Below are positions 36,669-46,612 of a stretch of DNA of 64,000 nt, piece after piece; positions within the stretch are counted from its first letter, which is position 1, and the number at the start of each line of letters is the position of its first letter. A program made the translations under genes and the position numbers. The notes beneath the pieces were generated by a model. The model was not told the DNA's origin, made no database searches, and saw only the letters and a list, made by a program, of their open reading frames with translations. This stretch comes from Pedobacter sp. N36a (GTDB lineage Bacteria > Bacteroidota > Bacteroidia > Sphingobacteriales > Sphingobacteriaceae), in the NCBI RefSeq assembly GCF_014472395.1, contig NZ_JACSZW010000004.1, forward strand, positions 124,001-188,000, read 5' to 3'.

Positions 36669-37148
36669 ATGAAGAAATTACTTACTATTATTTGCCTATC
36701 AGTGATGGCTACATTTGCATTCCAATCAACATCAAACGCACAAAGCTACAAAAATGCTATTGGTGGTCGCTTTGGCGCCGCGAACGGTGTGACTTTCAAA
36801 ACAACATTGGGTGGTAACAAAATGATAGATTTAATTGCCAATTTTAGATCTACTGATCACACGAATTATTTCCGTGTAACTGGTTTATATGAAATCTATA
36901 ACCCGATCAACAATGCTGCTGGTTTAAACTGGTATTATGGTATTGGCGGTACAGTAGGATCTGTTAAATATAAACCACACAATGGCAGCGACCTTTATTT
37001 AGCTGTAGACGGTGTTTTAGGTTTAGATTACAAATTTGCTGATGCGCCAATCAACCTTTCTTTGGACTGGAAACCAGCGATCGGATTGGTTCCTGAGACA
37101 GATTTCGACGCTTCAGGCGTAGGACTATCTATCCGTTTCACGTTCTAG
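36669..37148 (+). CDS. Small outer-membrane beta-barrel protein
   Basis: The 159-residue protein has a clear signal peptide (MKKLLTIICLSVMATFAFQSTSNAQ). The mature part is made of alternating amphipathic strands (NAIGGRFGAANGVTFKT, KMIDLIANFR, YFRVTGLYEIYN, GLNWYYGIGGTVGSV, LYLAVDGVLGLDYKF, INLSLDWKPAIGLVP) and ends with Phe (GLSIRFTF), the usual last residue of outer-membrane barrels inserted by BamA. About eight strands fit the length. Function unknown. It has its own 146-base upstream gap and a strong bidirectional terminator after it, so it is monocistronic. Confidence 0.8.
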   Translation: MKKLLTIICLSVMATFAFQSTSNAQSYKNAIGGRFGAANGVTFKTTLGGNKMIDLIANFRSTDHTNYFRVTGLYEIYNPINNAAGLNWYYGIGGTVGSVKYKPHNGSDLYLAVDGVLGLDYKFADAPINLSLDWKPAIGLVPETDFDASGVGLSIRFTF

Positions 37149-37165
37149 TTTCGTAAAAACGAATA

Positions 37166-37217
37166 AAAAGAAAAGGGTTAATCCGCATGAATTCCTACAG
37201 ATTAACCCTTTTCTTTT
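37166..37217. terminator. Bidirectional terminator between converging genes
   Basis: AAAAGAAAAGGGTTAAT at 37166-37182 pairs perfectly with ATTAACCCTTTTCTTTT at 37201-37217 around an 18-base loop, ending in T on both strands. It serves the barrel gene and the converging M61 peptidase. Confidence 0.9.
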
Positions 37218-37230
37218 ACAGGTTACCAGA

Positions 37231-39021
37231 TTAAACGCCCATCCAGCCTTTACGTACTGCAACTGCTGCTGCACTGGCATTTGGATCCAGCTCTGCTACC
37301 AGTTTCAAGTTTGGATTGGCTTTCAAGGTTACCTTGAAATCTCTTTCCAAACCATCTCTTGCAACCTTCACTGTGATCACGTCACCTACTTTGCTGTTTG
37401 CAATTACTGGCATACGGTCCAATACCACTGCCGTTACGGGAATACCGTTTACGCTGATCAGTTCATCATTTACATTCAGTCCATCTACCCATGCAGCCGA
37501 ATTTCTTGATACTGCAGAGATGAAGATTCTTCCTTCAGTTTTCTTTGCTGCTACGCCCACATATGGAATTTGTTTTCCTTCGTTTTCATTTTTGACCTTG
37601 ATACCTGCATAGCCTAAGTATTTATCATACTCCAATGCATGTGTACCTGTCACATATTTAGCCCAGAAATCAGTAAAATCTTTTCCGCTGATCTTTTCTA
37701 CCATTGCCTTAAATTCGGCGTCAGTATATCCTCTGTTTAGTTTTTTCCCTTGCAGGTACATCGCTTTCATCACATCATCCAGACTTTTCTTTCCTTTTGT
37801 TGCATTTGCAATCTCGATGTCCATCAACAGACCTACAACCTCACCTTTGCTGTAATAAGAAACACCAGTGTTGTTAGAGTTTTCATTTGGTCTGTATCCT
37901 TTAATCCAGGCATCATAACTAGATTCTGCTGCAGACTGTACTTTAGCACCAGGTGTATTTGATACGTTAGCTACTGCGGTCACCAATCCATCTACAAATT
38001 CCTGCTGATTTACAAAACCTGCGCGCAATACCAGTTTGTTCTCATAATAAGAAGTGAAACCTTCCGACACCCAAAGGTTAGTGGTATAGTTCTCATTGTC
38101 GTAATCAAATGGGCCTAAAGCAATCGGGCGCATTCTTTTGACATTCCATAAATGGTAGTATTCATGAGCAACCAGGTTCATGAACCCTAAATAACCTTCT
38201 GGTGTATTGTAGGCATCGCGGGAAGCGCCAAGCACTGTAGAGTTTAAATGCTCTAAACCGCCGCCACCTCTTGAAAAGTTGTGTACGATAAAAGTGTAGT
38301 GTTTGTTCGGGTTTTCGCCATAAATAGCGGTACCCTGCTCCACAACTTTCGCCATATCTACTTTTAAGCGTTCTTTATCGTAGTTACCACCACCAAACAT
38401 CGCTACCGTATGTTTTACACCAGAAGCTTGAAATTCGAAAATATCCTGATTTCCTACTTCGATCGGGCTATCGAATAACACATCAAAATCTGCTGCTCTA
38501 TAAGTGAATGCTTTTCCTGGAACTGGCTCTAAACCTGTAGACACCTGTGTCCAGCCTTTAAAAGGAATCACTTTTACCGTACTTGGTAGGTTCAGCATCC
38601 CATCAGGATACATGAAAATACCCGTGCTCGATAGGAAAGCATGGCGGTCGTCAATGAAAGAAGTACGCACAGAAACTTCAAAGGCATACACTCTATATTT
38701 AATTTTTACGTCTTTTGCTTTTGCGGTATAGATTCTCCAGGCATTTTTTCTTACTTTCTCAAATTTTGCCGGTTTGCCGTTTGCAGTGGCAGTAAAATCT
38801 TCTACACTTTTCTCAAACTCACGAATCAGGTAGGAACCTGGTGCCCATACCGGCATCTTTACATCTACATAGTCTTTTGTTAATCCGGAAATGTTCATCT
38901 CCATTTCCACATAGTGGGCTTGTGGCTCTATAAAGCTCACCTCGAAATCTACTTTCACCTGCGATTTTGCGGTCATACCTAATGATAGTAATAATACTAA
39001 TCCTGTTACTGTTTTTTTCAT
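37231..39021 (-). CDS. M61 family metallopeptidase with PDZ domain (glycyl aminopeptidase type)
   Basis: A signal peptide (to about residue 20) precedes a 596-residue protein. The N-terminal domain (20-200) has the saddle-like strands shared with M1 enzymes. The zinc site is HEYYH at 286-290, with Glu320 in WVSEGFTSYYE as third ligand. A PDZ domain occupies about residues 480-575 (GRIFISAVSRNSAAWVDGLNVNDELISVNG, part), and the C-terminus is Ala-rich. M61 enzymes remove N-terminal Gly or Ala residues from peptides. It is transcribed divergently from the efflux operon; the 285-base gap between them holds both promoters. Confidence 0.92.
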   Translation of the reverse strand: MKKTVTGLVLLLSLGMTAKSQVKVDFEVSFIEPQAHYVEMEMNISGLTKDYVDVKMPVWAPGSYLIREFEKSVEDFTATANGKPAKFEKVRKNAWRIYTAKAKDVKIKYRVYAFEVSVRTSFIDDRHAFLSSTGIFMYPDGMLNLPSTVKVIPFKGWTQVSTGLEPVPGKAFTYRAADFDVLFDSPIEVGNQDIFEFQASGVKHTVAMFGGGNYDKERLKVDMAKVVEQGTAIYGENPNKHYTFIVHNFSRGGGGLEHLNSTVLGASRDAYNTPEGYLGFMNLVAHEYYHLWNVKRMRPIALGPFDYDNENYTTNLWVSEGFTSYYENKLVLRAGFVNQQEFVDGLVTAVANVSNTPGAKVQSAAESSYDAWIKGYRPNENSNNTGVSYYSKGEVVGLLMDIEIANATKGKKSLDDVMKAMYLQGKKLNRGYTDAEFKAMVEKISGKDFTDFWAKYVTGTHALEYDKYLGYAGIKVKNENEGKQIPYVGVAAKKTEGRIFISAVSRNSAAWVDGLNVNDELISVNGIPVTAVVLDRMPVIANSKVGDVITVKVARDGLERDFKVTLKANPNLKLVAELDPNASAAAVAVRKGWMGV

Positions 39022-39267
39022 TGAATTGTTTCCTGCTGATTTTAATATTTCCCAGATCTTTTCATCGGCTCCCTTAAGCGCCTAACCGATCTCTTTTCCT
39101 TTTGTCACACAATTATTATACGAATTGCCTAAATTACGCTAAACCATCTGCCTTTTCAAGGGTCATACTGTTTCGCAAATTTATGACTTATCCTTTTTGC
39201 TTGCCTTTAAATTGGCAATTAAGCTGTAACATCCTTAATACAAGCGATTAGAGGCGGTTTAAATAAA

Positions 39268-39275
39268 TATTTTTG
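39268..39275 (+). promoter_or_regulatory. Candidate -7 element (TATTTTTG) of the RND efflux operon
   Basis: An exact TAnnTTTG match lies 31 bases before the adaptor ATG at 39307. No TTG is found at the expected distance upstream, so support is partial. Confidence 0.35.
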
Positions 39276-39306
39276 CTTGTTACATGACTACACACACCAC
39301 ACAAAT

Positions 39307-40383
39307 ATGAAACTAAGGTACATTATCTATACCCTCATCGCTCTAGGCATCGCCTATTTAGTTTACTATCGGATTTCAGCGAATAAAAAAATTGCCGGCG
39401 ACGGCCCCGGAATGTCAAAAGGCAAAGGAGGTCCGGCAAAGGGATTACAGGTGAACGGAATGGTCGTTTCAACAGGTGATTTTGACAGCAATATAGACAT
39501 CACCGGAACCCTGGAAGCCAATGAAACCGTAGACCTGCGTTCGGAGGTATCTGGATTGGTGACTAAGATTAATTTCAAAGAGGGCTCTAACGTAACCAAG
39601 GGTACTTTGCTGGTGAAGATCAACGATCGCGACATACAGGCACAATTACAGGATGCACTGACCAAACAAAGTTTGAGTGCAACCAATGAAAACCGCTCTA
39701 AACAGCTATTGGATAAAGGTGCCATTAGTCAGGAAGAATATGACACCTCATTGGCGAACCTGCAATCCTTAAAAGCACAGGTGCAGCTGGTGCGGGCACA
39801 ACTGGCAAAAACCGCCATTTATGCCCCATTTAACGGAAAAATTGGTCTGCGCTCTATCTCTGAGGGTGTTTATTTAACCCCAACGATGGTCATTGCCAAT
39901 CTATCCAGCGTTAACCCATTAAAACTGAGCTTCTCTGTTCCGGAAAAATACATCGGACAGATTAAATCGGGTGCAGACATTTCCTTTACCACCGATGGTT
40001 ATGCGAAAACATTTACAGGAAGCGTATATGCAATTGAACCGGGCATCAATACGGCAACCAGAACTTTACAGATCAGAGCATTGGTTCCTAATGCGAATCA
40101 GGAACTTCGTCCGGGTTCTTTTGCTAAAATTAAACTGGCGCTGAGTACCACAAAAGATGCGATCCTTATTCCAAATGAAGCCATTATTCCGGTGTTAAAA
40201 GGAAAAACGGTATTCATCAGCAAAAATGGAAAAGCACAGCAGATTCCTGTAGAAGCAGGGACGCGTACTGCGGAACATATTGTGATTACTTCGGGATTAA
40301 ATGTGGGTGATACCGTGCTCACTACTGGTGCAATGGCCTTAAAGCAGGATGCTCCTGTGAAAGTAACTGTGGTTAAAAATTAA
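39307..40383 (+). CDS. RND efflux periplasmic adaptor (membrane fusion protein)
   Basis: The 358-residue protein begins MKLRYIIYTLIALGIAYLVYY, a single membrane anchor; a TTG at 39277 would only add a polar leader. Then come the lipoyl half-motifs (VDLRSEVSGLVTKINFKEGSNVTKGTLLVKIND and AQLAKTAIYAPFNGKIGLRSISEG, given in part), separated by a helical hairpin with LLDKGAISQEEYDTSLANL, and the beta-barrel domain. A C-terminal domain ends with GLNVGDTVLTTG. This matches MdtA/AcrA-like adaptors that join the pump to TolC. It is 9 bases upstream of the pump gene. Confidence 0.93.
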   Translation: MKLRYIIYTLIALGIAYLVYYRISANKKIAGDGPGMSKGKGGPAKGLQVNGMVVSTGDFDSNIDITGTLEANETVDLRSEVSGLVTKINFKEGSNVTKGTLLVKINDRDIQAQLQDALTKQSLSATNENRSKQLLDKGAISQEEYDTSLANLQSLKAQVQLVRAQLAKTAIYAPFNGKIGLRSISEGVYLTPTMVIANLSSVNPLKLSFSVPEKYIGQIKSGADISFTTDGYAKTFTGSVYAIEPGINTATRTLQIRALVPNANQELRPGSFAKIKLALSTTKDAILIPNEAIIPVLKGKTVFISKNGKAQQIPVEAGTRTAEHIVITSGLNVGDTVLTTGAMALKQDAPVKVTVVKN

Positions 40384-40392
40384 GTTTTATTT

Positions 40393-43300
40393 ATGAGTAT
40401 TTCAACCACCAGTATAAAGAGGCCCGTTCTGGCCATCGTTATGAACCTCATGATCCTCCTTTTCGGAGTGATCGGCTATAATTTTCTGGGTGTCCGGGAA
40501 TATCCGAACATCGACCCTACCGTAGTTTCGGTGAGGACCTCCTACCCTGGAGCAAATTCAGATATTATTGAATCACAAATTACAGAACCCCTGGAGAAAT
40601 CCATCAACGGAATTGACGGGATCAGGAACATTTCCTCTTCCAGTAACCAGGGAAGCAGTAATATTACCATAGAATTTAACCTGAATAAAGACATTGATGA
40701 CGCGGCGAATGACGTGAGGGATAAAGTTTCCCAGGCGGCGAGAAGTTTACCGAAAGACATTGATGGAAATCCGGTAGTGAGTAAGGCGGACGCCAACTCT
40801 GATGCGATTATCACCATGACCATCCAAAGTGATAAAAGGAATGTCATGGAGCTGAGTGACTACGCAGAAAACGTGATTGCAGATCGTTTGCAAACCATTA
40901 CCGGGGTGAGCAGTGTCCAAATCCAGGGACAGCGGAAATATGCGATGCGCATCCGGATTTCTCCGGATAAACTGGCGGCTTATGGTTTAACCACACAAGA
41001 TATTGTGACTGCCCTGAACAATGAAAACGTAGAACTGCCTTCCGGAAAAATTACCGGAGCCAATACGGAATTGATTGTAAAAACATTGGGTAAATTGACC
41101 AATGAAGAGGAATTTAACAACCTGATTCTGAAAAATGATGGAGATCAGGTGGTGCGTTTGAAGGACATTGGCTATGCCGCTTTGGGTTCAGAAAACGAAG
41201 AGACCATTTTAAGAGAATCCGGAAAACCAATGGTTGCGGTGGGATTGATTCCCCAGCCTGGTGCCAATTACCTGGAGATTTCTAAAGAATTCGACAAAAG
41301 ATTTGAGCAGTTAAAAAAAGACATTCCGGAAGACATTAAGTTAAACATCTCCCTAGACAATACAAAGTTCATCAAGATGTCGGTGACAGAGGTTGCAGAA
41401 ACCATTATGCTCTCCCTGGTACTGGTGATCCTCATCATTTACCTGTTCTTTAGGGATTGGGCCATTGCCATTCGCCCTTTAATTGACATTCCGGTATCCT
41501 TGGTCTTCACCTTCTTTATCATGTACATTTTCGGCTTCTCGATCAACGTATTGTCGCTCCTGGCGATTGTACTGGCCACCGGTCTGGTAGTAGATGACGG
41601 GATTGTGGTCACAGAAAATATTTTCAAGAAAGTAGAGGAAGGCTATTCTCCTTTCGAAGCCGCCATTAAAGGTTCCAATGAAATTTTCTTTGCCGTAATT
41701 TCGATCTCGGTCACCCTGGCTGCAGTGTTTTTACCGGTGATCTTTTTAGAAGGATTTGTGGGCCGGCTCTTTCGGGAGTTCGGGATTGTGATTGGTGCCG
41801 CCGTCCTCATCTCCGCATTCGTATCTTTAACATTAACACCGATGCTGAATGCCTACCTGATGAAATCAACAGGGCATAAGAAATCTAAGTTTTACAATAT
41901 GACCGAGCCTTACTTTGTGAGGCTGAATGAAAGTTATGCGGAAAACCTGAATAAATTCCTGGATAAAAAATGGCTGGCCATTCCGATTATTGTAGTCTGC
42001 GTGGCTGTGATCGGGCTTTTTTGGCAGCTGCTCCCAAAAGAAACTGCGCCTTATGACGATAGAAGTGCCATCAATATGAGGGTCACTACCCCTGAGGGTT
42101 CTTCCTTTGAATATACGGATCGTTTTATGATGAAAATTCAGCAGATGATCAGTGATTCCATTCCGGAAACAAAGGTAAATATTACCATCACCTCTCCAGG
42201 ATTTGGAGGCTCGGGATCTACGAATAGTGGTTTCATCCGGATGGGTTTAAGTGATCCGGGAGACCGTGGAAGGACGCAGGATGAAATTGCGGCCAAGCTG
42301 ACCAAGATTACCAGAGGCTATACGGAGGGAAAAGTAGTGGTCACACAGCAGCCAACCATTTCTGTGGGCCGTCGGGGCGGATTACCAGTCAACTATATCA
42401 TTCAGGCACAAAACTTCGAAAAGCTTCGTGAAAAAATGCCCTTGTTTATGAATGAGGTGGCCACAGACCCCACCTTTACCACTTCTGACGTAGATCTTAA
42501 GTTTAATAAACCGGAGATCGATTTAACTATTGATCGGGACAAGGCTAGAAACCTGGGTGTATCGGTTTCCGATATCGGCCTTGCGCTGCAATTGGGATTG
42601 AGCGGACAGCGATTCTCTTATTTCTTCATGAACGGCAAGCAATATCAGGTGATTGGACAGTTTGAGATGAACGACCGTAAAGATCCATTGGATTTAAGTT
42701 CAGTATATGTTAGAAACGACAAGGGCGAACTGATCCAAATTGACAATCTGGTCACAGCAATTGAAAAAAGTAGTCCGCCGCAATTGTATAGAAATAATCG
42801 TTTCATTTCGGCCACTGTTTCAGCAGGTTTGGCTCCAGGTAAGAGTATTGGTGAAGGAATCGCGGCCATGGACCGGATTTCTGAGAAAATACTTGACGAA
42901 TCTTTCTCCACAGATCTTGGTGGTGAATCCAGAGATTTTAAGGAAAGTTCTTCCAATACCATGTTTGCTTTTGGATTGGCGCTATTGCTGGTGTACCTCA
43001 TTTTATCAGCCCAGTTTGAAAGCTTTATTGATCCCATTATCATTATCCTGACCGTACCTATGGCCGTTGCCGGAGCATTTTTATCCCTATGGCTCTTCGG
43101 ACAAAGCTGGAATATCTTTAGTCAGATTGGGACGATTATGCTCATCGGCCTGGTGACCAAAAATGGTATCCTGATCGTGGAGTTTGCCAATCAGCTTAAA
43201 GAGACTGGTAAAAGTGTACATGACGCCATCAGAGAAGCCTCAGTTTCCAGGTTAAGGCCAATTTTAATGACCAGTTTGGCGATTGCCATCGGCGCATTGC

Positions 43301-43518
43301 CTATTGCAATGGCCTTAGGTGCTGCTGCAAAAAGTAGGATGGGTATGGGAATCGTGATCGTTGGGGGAACGACGTTTGCCCTGATCCTAACCCTATTTGT
43401 AATCCCGGCTATTTATTCCTACTGGTCAAAAGAACACAAAGCAAATACAGAATTAGAACTTTCGCTGAAAGCCGCATTGGCAGAAGAGGCGTCAGAAAAA
43501 AAAGAGAAGAGATCATGA
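40393..43518 (+). CDS. RND efflux pump, inner-membrane permease (HAE1/AcrB-like)
   Basis: The 1041-residue protein has the standard two-lobed HAE1 layout: a short start ISTTSIKRPVLAIVMN, first helix, periplasmic porter loop to about residue 330, helices with the proton-relay pair D401-D402 in TGLVVDDGIVVTENIF, a second loop and a second helix block with MLIGLVTKNGILIVEFANQ. The C-terminal tail is Lys/Glu-rich. The stop overlaps the TolC start (ATGA). It differs from the pump at the window start in both length and sequence, so two independent HAE1 pumps are present. Confidence 0.94.
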   Translation: MSISTTSIKRPVLAIVMNLMILLFGVIGYNFLGVREYPNIDPTVVSVRTSYPGANSDIIESQITEPLEKSINGIDGIRNISSSSNQGSSNITIEFNLNKDIDDAANDVRDKVSQAARSLPKDIDGNPVVSKADANSDAIITMTIQSDKRNVMELSDYAENVIADRLQTITGVSSVQIQGQRKYAMRIRISPDKLAAYGLTTQDIVTALNNENVELPSGKITGANTELIVKTLGKLTNEEEFNNLILKNDGDQVVRLKDIGYAALGSENEETILRESGKPMVAVGLIPQPGANYLEISKEFDKRFEQLKKDIPEDIKLNISLDNTKFIKMSVTEVAETIMLSLVLVILIIYLFFRDWAIAIRPLIDIPVSLVFTFFIMYIFGFSINVLSLLAIVLATGLVVDDGIVVTENIFKKVEEGYSPFEAAIKGSNEIFFAVISISVTLAAVFLPVIFLEGFVGRLFREFGIVIGAAVLISAFVSLTLTPMLNAYLMKSTGHKKSKFYNMTEPYFVRLNESYAENLNKFLDKKWLAIPIIVVCVAVIGLFWQLLPKETAPYDDRSAINMRVTTPEGSSFEYTDRFMMKIQQMISDSIPETKVNITITSPGFGGSGSTNSGFIRMGLSDPGDRGRTQDEIAAKLTKITRGYTEGKVVVTQQPTISVGRRGGLPVNYIIQAQNFEKLREKMPLFMNEVATDPTFTTSDVDLKFNKPEIDLTIDRDKARNLGVSVSDIGLALQLGLSGQRFSYFFMNGKQYQVIGQFEMNDRKDPLDLSSVYVRNDKGELIQIDNLVTAIEKSSPPQLYRNNRFISATVSAGLAPGKSIGEGIAAMDRISEKILDESFSTDLGGESRDFKESSSNTMFAFGLALLLVYLILSAQFESFIDPIIIILTVPMAVAGAFLSLWLFGQSWNIFSQIGTIMLIGLVTKNGILIVEFANQLKETGKSVHDAIREASVSRLRPILMTSLAIAIGALPIAMALGAAAKSRMGMGIVIVGGTTFALILTLFVIPAIYSYWSKEHKANTELELSLKAALAEEASEKKEKRS

Positions 43519-44846
43519 TCCAGTTTCCAAGCTACCTAAAAAGCAAAAACCTCTTGTTCAGCATTGCCTTATTGCTACTGGGCAGTACTGGTTTTGCACA
43601 GCAAAAACTGAGTCTGGAAGAGGCCATCAGCACTGCATTAAAGAACAATTACGACATTAAGCTCGTGAACAATGATATCCGCATTGCGAAAAACAATGTG
43701 AATCCAGGGAACGCAGGAATGCTGCCGCAGCTGACCGCCGATTACAGTAAGGGTGGCAGCAGACAGAATACCGTGCAAACCGCAGCAACAGGTGTCGAGA
43801 AAAAATCAGATGGTGTAAAAAGCACCAACCAGAACTATGGCGCTTCGCTGGGCTGGACGGTTTTTGACGGTTTCCAGATGTTTGCCAATTATGACCGCCT
43901 GAAGGAATTACAGAAACTGGGAGAAGTGACTGCAAAAGGAACCATCCTGACTACCGTTGCCGACGTGATCAGTGGTTATTATGCCGTTGCCAGGCAGCAG
44001 CAATTGGTGATGGCTGCGGATACTTCACTAGACATTTCTAAGATGCGTTTAACTATTGCGCAGAATAAACTGGCCATCGGAAGGGGTTCAAAACTGGATG
44101 TACTTGCTGCAACCGTGGATTATAATGCAGATACTTCTGCCTACCTGCAGCAGCAGAATTTATTAAGAAACAGCATGGTGACTTTAAATCAGGTGATGGC
44201 CCGCGACCTTAACCTAGTTTTTGAAGTAGAAGAGCAAATCAAAATCGAAGAAAACCTGAACTATACAGCACTAGCCGGTTTAACGGAACAATTGAGTCCG
44301 GCATTGCAATCTGCTTTTATCAATAAAAAGATTGCTGAGCTGGCATTAAAACAGGTAAAGGGACAGCGTTACCCTACCGTTGGCTTAAATAGCGGTTATG
44401 AGTTCTCGAATAGCACCAGTCCAACAGGATTTAACCAGAAGTTCCGCGCCCGGGGTTTCACCTATGGTGTAACTGCCAGTTTGAACCTGTTTAACGGCTT
44501 TTTACAACGCCAGAATGAACGCAATGCAAAAATAGAGATCAATTCTTCGGAGCTGAATCTGGAGAAAACCAGGCTGGATTTGAATGCGCAGTTACTCACA
44601 GCTTTTCAGAATTACCAGACCAATCTGGACTTACTGAAAGTGGAGCAGCACAATCTGGATATTGCTAAAAATAATCTGGACATTACACTTGAGAAATATA
44701 GACTGGGCAGTATCGCTCCATTAGAACTCAGGGAGGCACAGAGAAACTCAATAACGGCAATCACCCGATATCTAGATGCCCAATATCAGGCAAAACTGAC
44801 AGAAATCAGCCTAAAAGAAATTAGCGGAACGTTAAATATTCAATAA
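43515..44846 (+). CDS. TolC family outer-membrane efflux channel
   Basis: The 443-residue protein has a signal peptide (about 1-28, ending TGFAQ) and two homologous halves of outer-membrane efflux protein type, beginning LSLEEAISTALKNNYDIKLVNND and repeating the ALQSAFINKKIAELALKQVKGQRYPTVGL pattern (shown in part). Long coiled helices (KIEINSSELNLEKTRL) are typical of the periplasmic tunnel. With the adaptor and pump it completes a tripartite export system in one operon; the 4-base overlap with the pump gene suggests coupling. The substrate is not indicated. Confidence 0.93.
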   Translation: MIQFPSYLKSKNLLFSIALLLLGSTGFAQQKLSLEEAISTALKNNYDIKLVNNDIRIAKNNVNPGNAGMLPQLTADYSKGGSRQNTVQTAATGVEKKSDGVKSTNQNYGASLGWTVFDGFQMFANYDRLKELQKLGEVTAKGTILTTVADVISGYYAVARQQQLVMAADTSLDISKMRLTIAQNKLAIGRGSKLDVLAATVDYNADTSAYLQQQNLLRNSMVTLNQVMARDLNLVFEVEEQIKIEENLNYTALAGLTEQLSPALQSAFINKKIAELALKQVKGQRYPTVGLNSGYEFSNSTSPTGFNQKFRARGFTYGVTASLNLFNGFLQRQNERNAKIEINSSELNLEKTRLDLNAQLLTAFQNYQTNLDLLKVEQHNLDIAKNNLDITLEKYRLGSIAPLELREAQRNSITAITRYLDAQYQAKLTEISLKEISGTLNIQ

Positions 44847-44864
44847 GATTGTTATTTTTAGCGA

Positions 44865-45719
44865 ATGATACTAGTAGCAGACAGCGGTTCTTCTAAAACC
44901 GATTGGATGGGATACACCCCGGAAGAAACCATTAGCTTTAGCACCCAAGGAATTAATCCTTATTTTTTGAATGCGCAGGACATATTTAAGCTTTTTTCTA
45001 AGAAGAAAGAAATTGCCGCTTATGCAGATCAGGTAAAGGAAATTTACTTTTTTGGCGCTGGATGCTCTTCACCGGATAAGGTGGAGGTAATTTCTAATGG
45101 AATTTCCTCTTTTTTCACCCAGGCTTATGTTTCAGTGGAGCATGACCTGATCGGATCGGCTTATGCCACCTGCGGTGATCAGGAAGGATTGACCTGTATT
45201 CTGGGCACAGGTTCTAACATTTCCTATTATGATGGCAAGAATGTACACAGCGGCCATCATGGGTTGGGTTATGTATTGGGTGATGAAGGTTCAGGCACCT
45301 TTTTCGGCCGCAAGATGATTACTGGCTACCTTTATGGCACCATGCCTACGGAACTCTCTACTGCTTTCGCGAAGGCTTACCCCATCGACAAAGAGACGGT
45401 TGTGACTCAATTGTATCAAATGCCATCTCCAAATACCTACCTGGCTTCGGTGAGCCGTTTCATGGCCGACCATACCGATCACCCTTATATCCAGCAAATT
45501 TTAAGAGCTGGCTTTCAGGAATTTGTAGACAGCAACATCAAAGAATACAGTAATTACAAAACACTGAATTGCCATTTTGTAGGGTCTATTGCCTTTTACT
45601 ATCAGGATATCCTGAGAGAAATCTGTATAAAGAACCACATTCATGTCGGCAAGATCTACCAGAAACCCATTACTGGAATTTATAACTACATCCTGAAAAA
45701 AGAAGGCATTACTGTTTAA
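44865..45719 (+). CDS. N-acetylglucosamine kinase-like ATPase (BadF/BadG family)
   Basis: The 284-residue ASKHA-fold kinase starts MILVADSGSSKTDW (phosphate 1 loop). It has the phosphate 2 region CILGTGSNISYYDG and GLGYVLGDEGSGTFFGRK, which holds the GDEGSG sugar-kinase motif of BcrAD_BadFG proteins close to eukaryotic NAGK. It likely phosphorylates N-acetylglucosamine or a related amino sugar during wall recycling or sugar uptake. It lies 18 bases after tolC, so it may be on the efflux transcript, and its last 4 bases overlap the converging GAF gene. Confidence 0.87.
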   Translation: MILVADSGSSKTDWMGYTPEETISFSTQGINPYFLNAQDIFKLFSKKKEIAAYADQVKEIYFFGAGCSSPDKVEVISNGISSFFTQAYVSVEHDLIGSAYATCGDQEGLTCILGTGSNISYYDGKNVHSGHHGLGYVLGDEGSGTFFGRKMITGYLYGTMPTELSTAFAKAYPIDKETVVTQLYQMPSPNTYLASVSRFMADHTDHPYIQQILRAGFQEFVDSNIKEYSNYKTLNCHFVGSIAFYYQDILREICIKNHIHVGKIYQKPITGIYNYILKKEGITV

Positions 45720-46228
45720 GAGATCCCGATTCTTTTATTCATTTCCAGTCGGACCATCAGGGCAATTTTTTCCAGTTTTTTACGATCTTCCTCTCCAAAT
45801 ACACGGGGCTTTTTATCGATGACACAAACTGCCCCAACTCTAAAACCCTCGTTGGTGGTAATGGCAGCAGCGGCATAAAAGCCCAAGCCAGACTCTCCGA
45901 CATAAAGTGGATTAGACACCAATGCAGGATTCTGAATTAAATCCTCATATACGGTGAAACTATCATTGAGAATGGCTAGCGAGCAGAGGCTCGCTCCTCG
46001 CTCCAATTCTTTGCCGCTTTGTCCGTGCTGATCAGCTTTTGTCCAGACCACATCCCTATCTACGAAATTGATCATCGCAATAGGTGTCTTCATCATAGTT
46101 GCGGTAATCGCAGCCAGCTGATCAAAATAAGGTTCAGTTTTCGTATATAGTATCTTGTATTTTTTTAAATTTTCCAGTCTTGCCTCTTCATCTGATGAAA
46201 CTAAGACCCCCCCCAAGTTATTTTCCAA
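45716..46228 (-). CDS. GAF domain protein with unusual start and G8 tract
   Basis: The 170 residues form one GAF domain (about 22-165) of the type found alone or before histidine kinases: LENLKKYKILYTKTEPYFDQLAAI, TPIAMINFVDRDVVW, GASLCSLAILND, VYEDLIQNPALVSNPLYVG and FYAAAAITTNEGFRVGAVCVID. No helix-turn-helix or kinase part follows. GAF domains bind small ligands or chromophores. There is no ATG before the domain; upstream codons are open only to a TAA about 18 bases away, so translation must use TTG at 46228 (or TTG at 46216). The run of eight G's (46214-46207) sits between these and the domain and could slip. Confidence 0.78.
   Translation of the reverse strand: MENNLGGVLVSSDEEARLENLKKYKILYTKTEPYFDQLAAITATMMKTPIAMINFVDRDVVWTKADQHGQSGKELERGASLCSLAILNDSFTVYEDLIQNPALVSNPLYVGESGLGFYAAAAITTNEGFRVGAVCVIDKKPRVFGEEDRKKLEKIALMVRLEMNKRIGIS
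46207..46214 (-). repeat. Poly-G tract of eight in the 5' end of the GAF gene
   Basis: Eight consecutive C's on the plus strand encode the GGG GGG codons near residue 6 of the GAF protein. Gain or loss of one base would move the whole domain out of frame. Confidence 0.8.
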
Positions 46229-46612
46229 TTTTTTAAGATCTAGTTACCTACCGTTTAACAATTACCATACCTCAGGTATTGCGTATCTCTATGGTATACA
46301 GGAAGAAAATTATATGACAATTTAATCACACCCTATAACATCTTTTTGCAATAATCAGGCCAGATGCAGGTAAACTTCCCCTTACTCGTATAACGGAAAG
46401 CTAAAAAACAGCGCAAAGCCCCAGAAAAAAAACGGGAGATTATTACTCAGTTTGATGATTTTATAGCCTATTTAACTACGCTATAGCAATTAAAATATTT
46501 AATTATCCTATTTATAATATAGAGGTGCCCTCACACCAATTCAGCTATCATACTGAGTATCAATCAAAAGTAATTAAATTCCTGGTTTTCTTAAAAGAAA
46601 TAATTGTAATTT
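46229..46612. other. Gene-free stretch between the GAF gene and a small ORF
   Basis: This 384-base region is AT-rich and contains no credible coding frame. Small near-palindromes occur (for example around AATTAAAATATTTAATT near 46487-46503), but none looks like a terminator or promoter with both elements. Confidence 0.5.

Noticed and set aside
39022..39306. Search for a riboswitch or small RNA between the M61 gene and the efflux operon
   Set aside because: No extended stem or known aptamer pattern was visible; only a -7 box match near the adaptor gene was kept.
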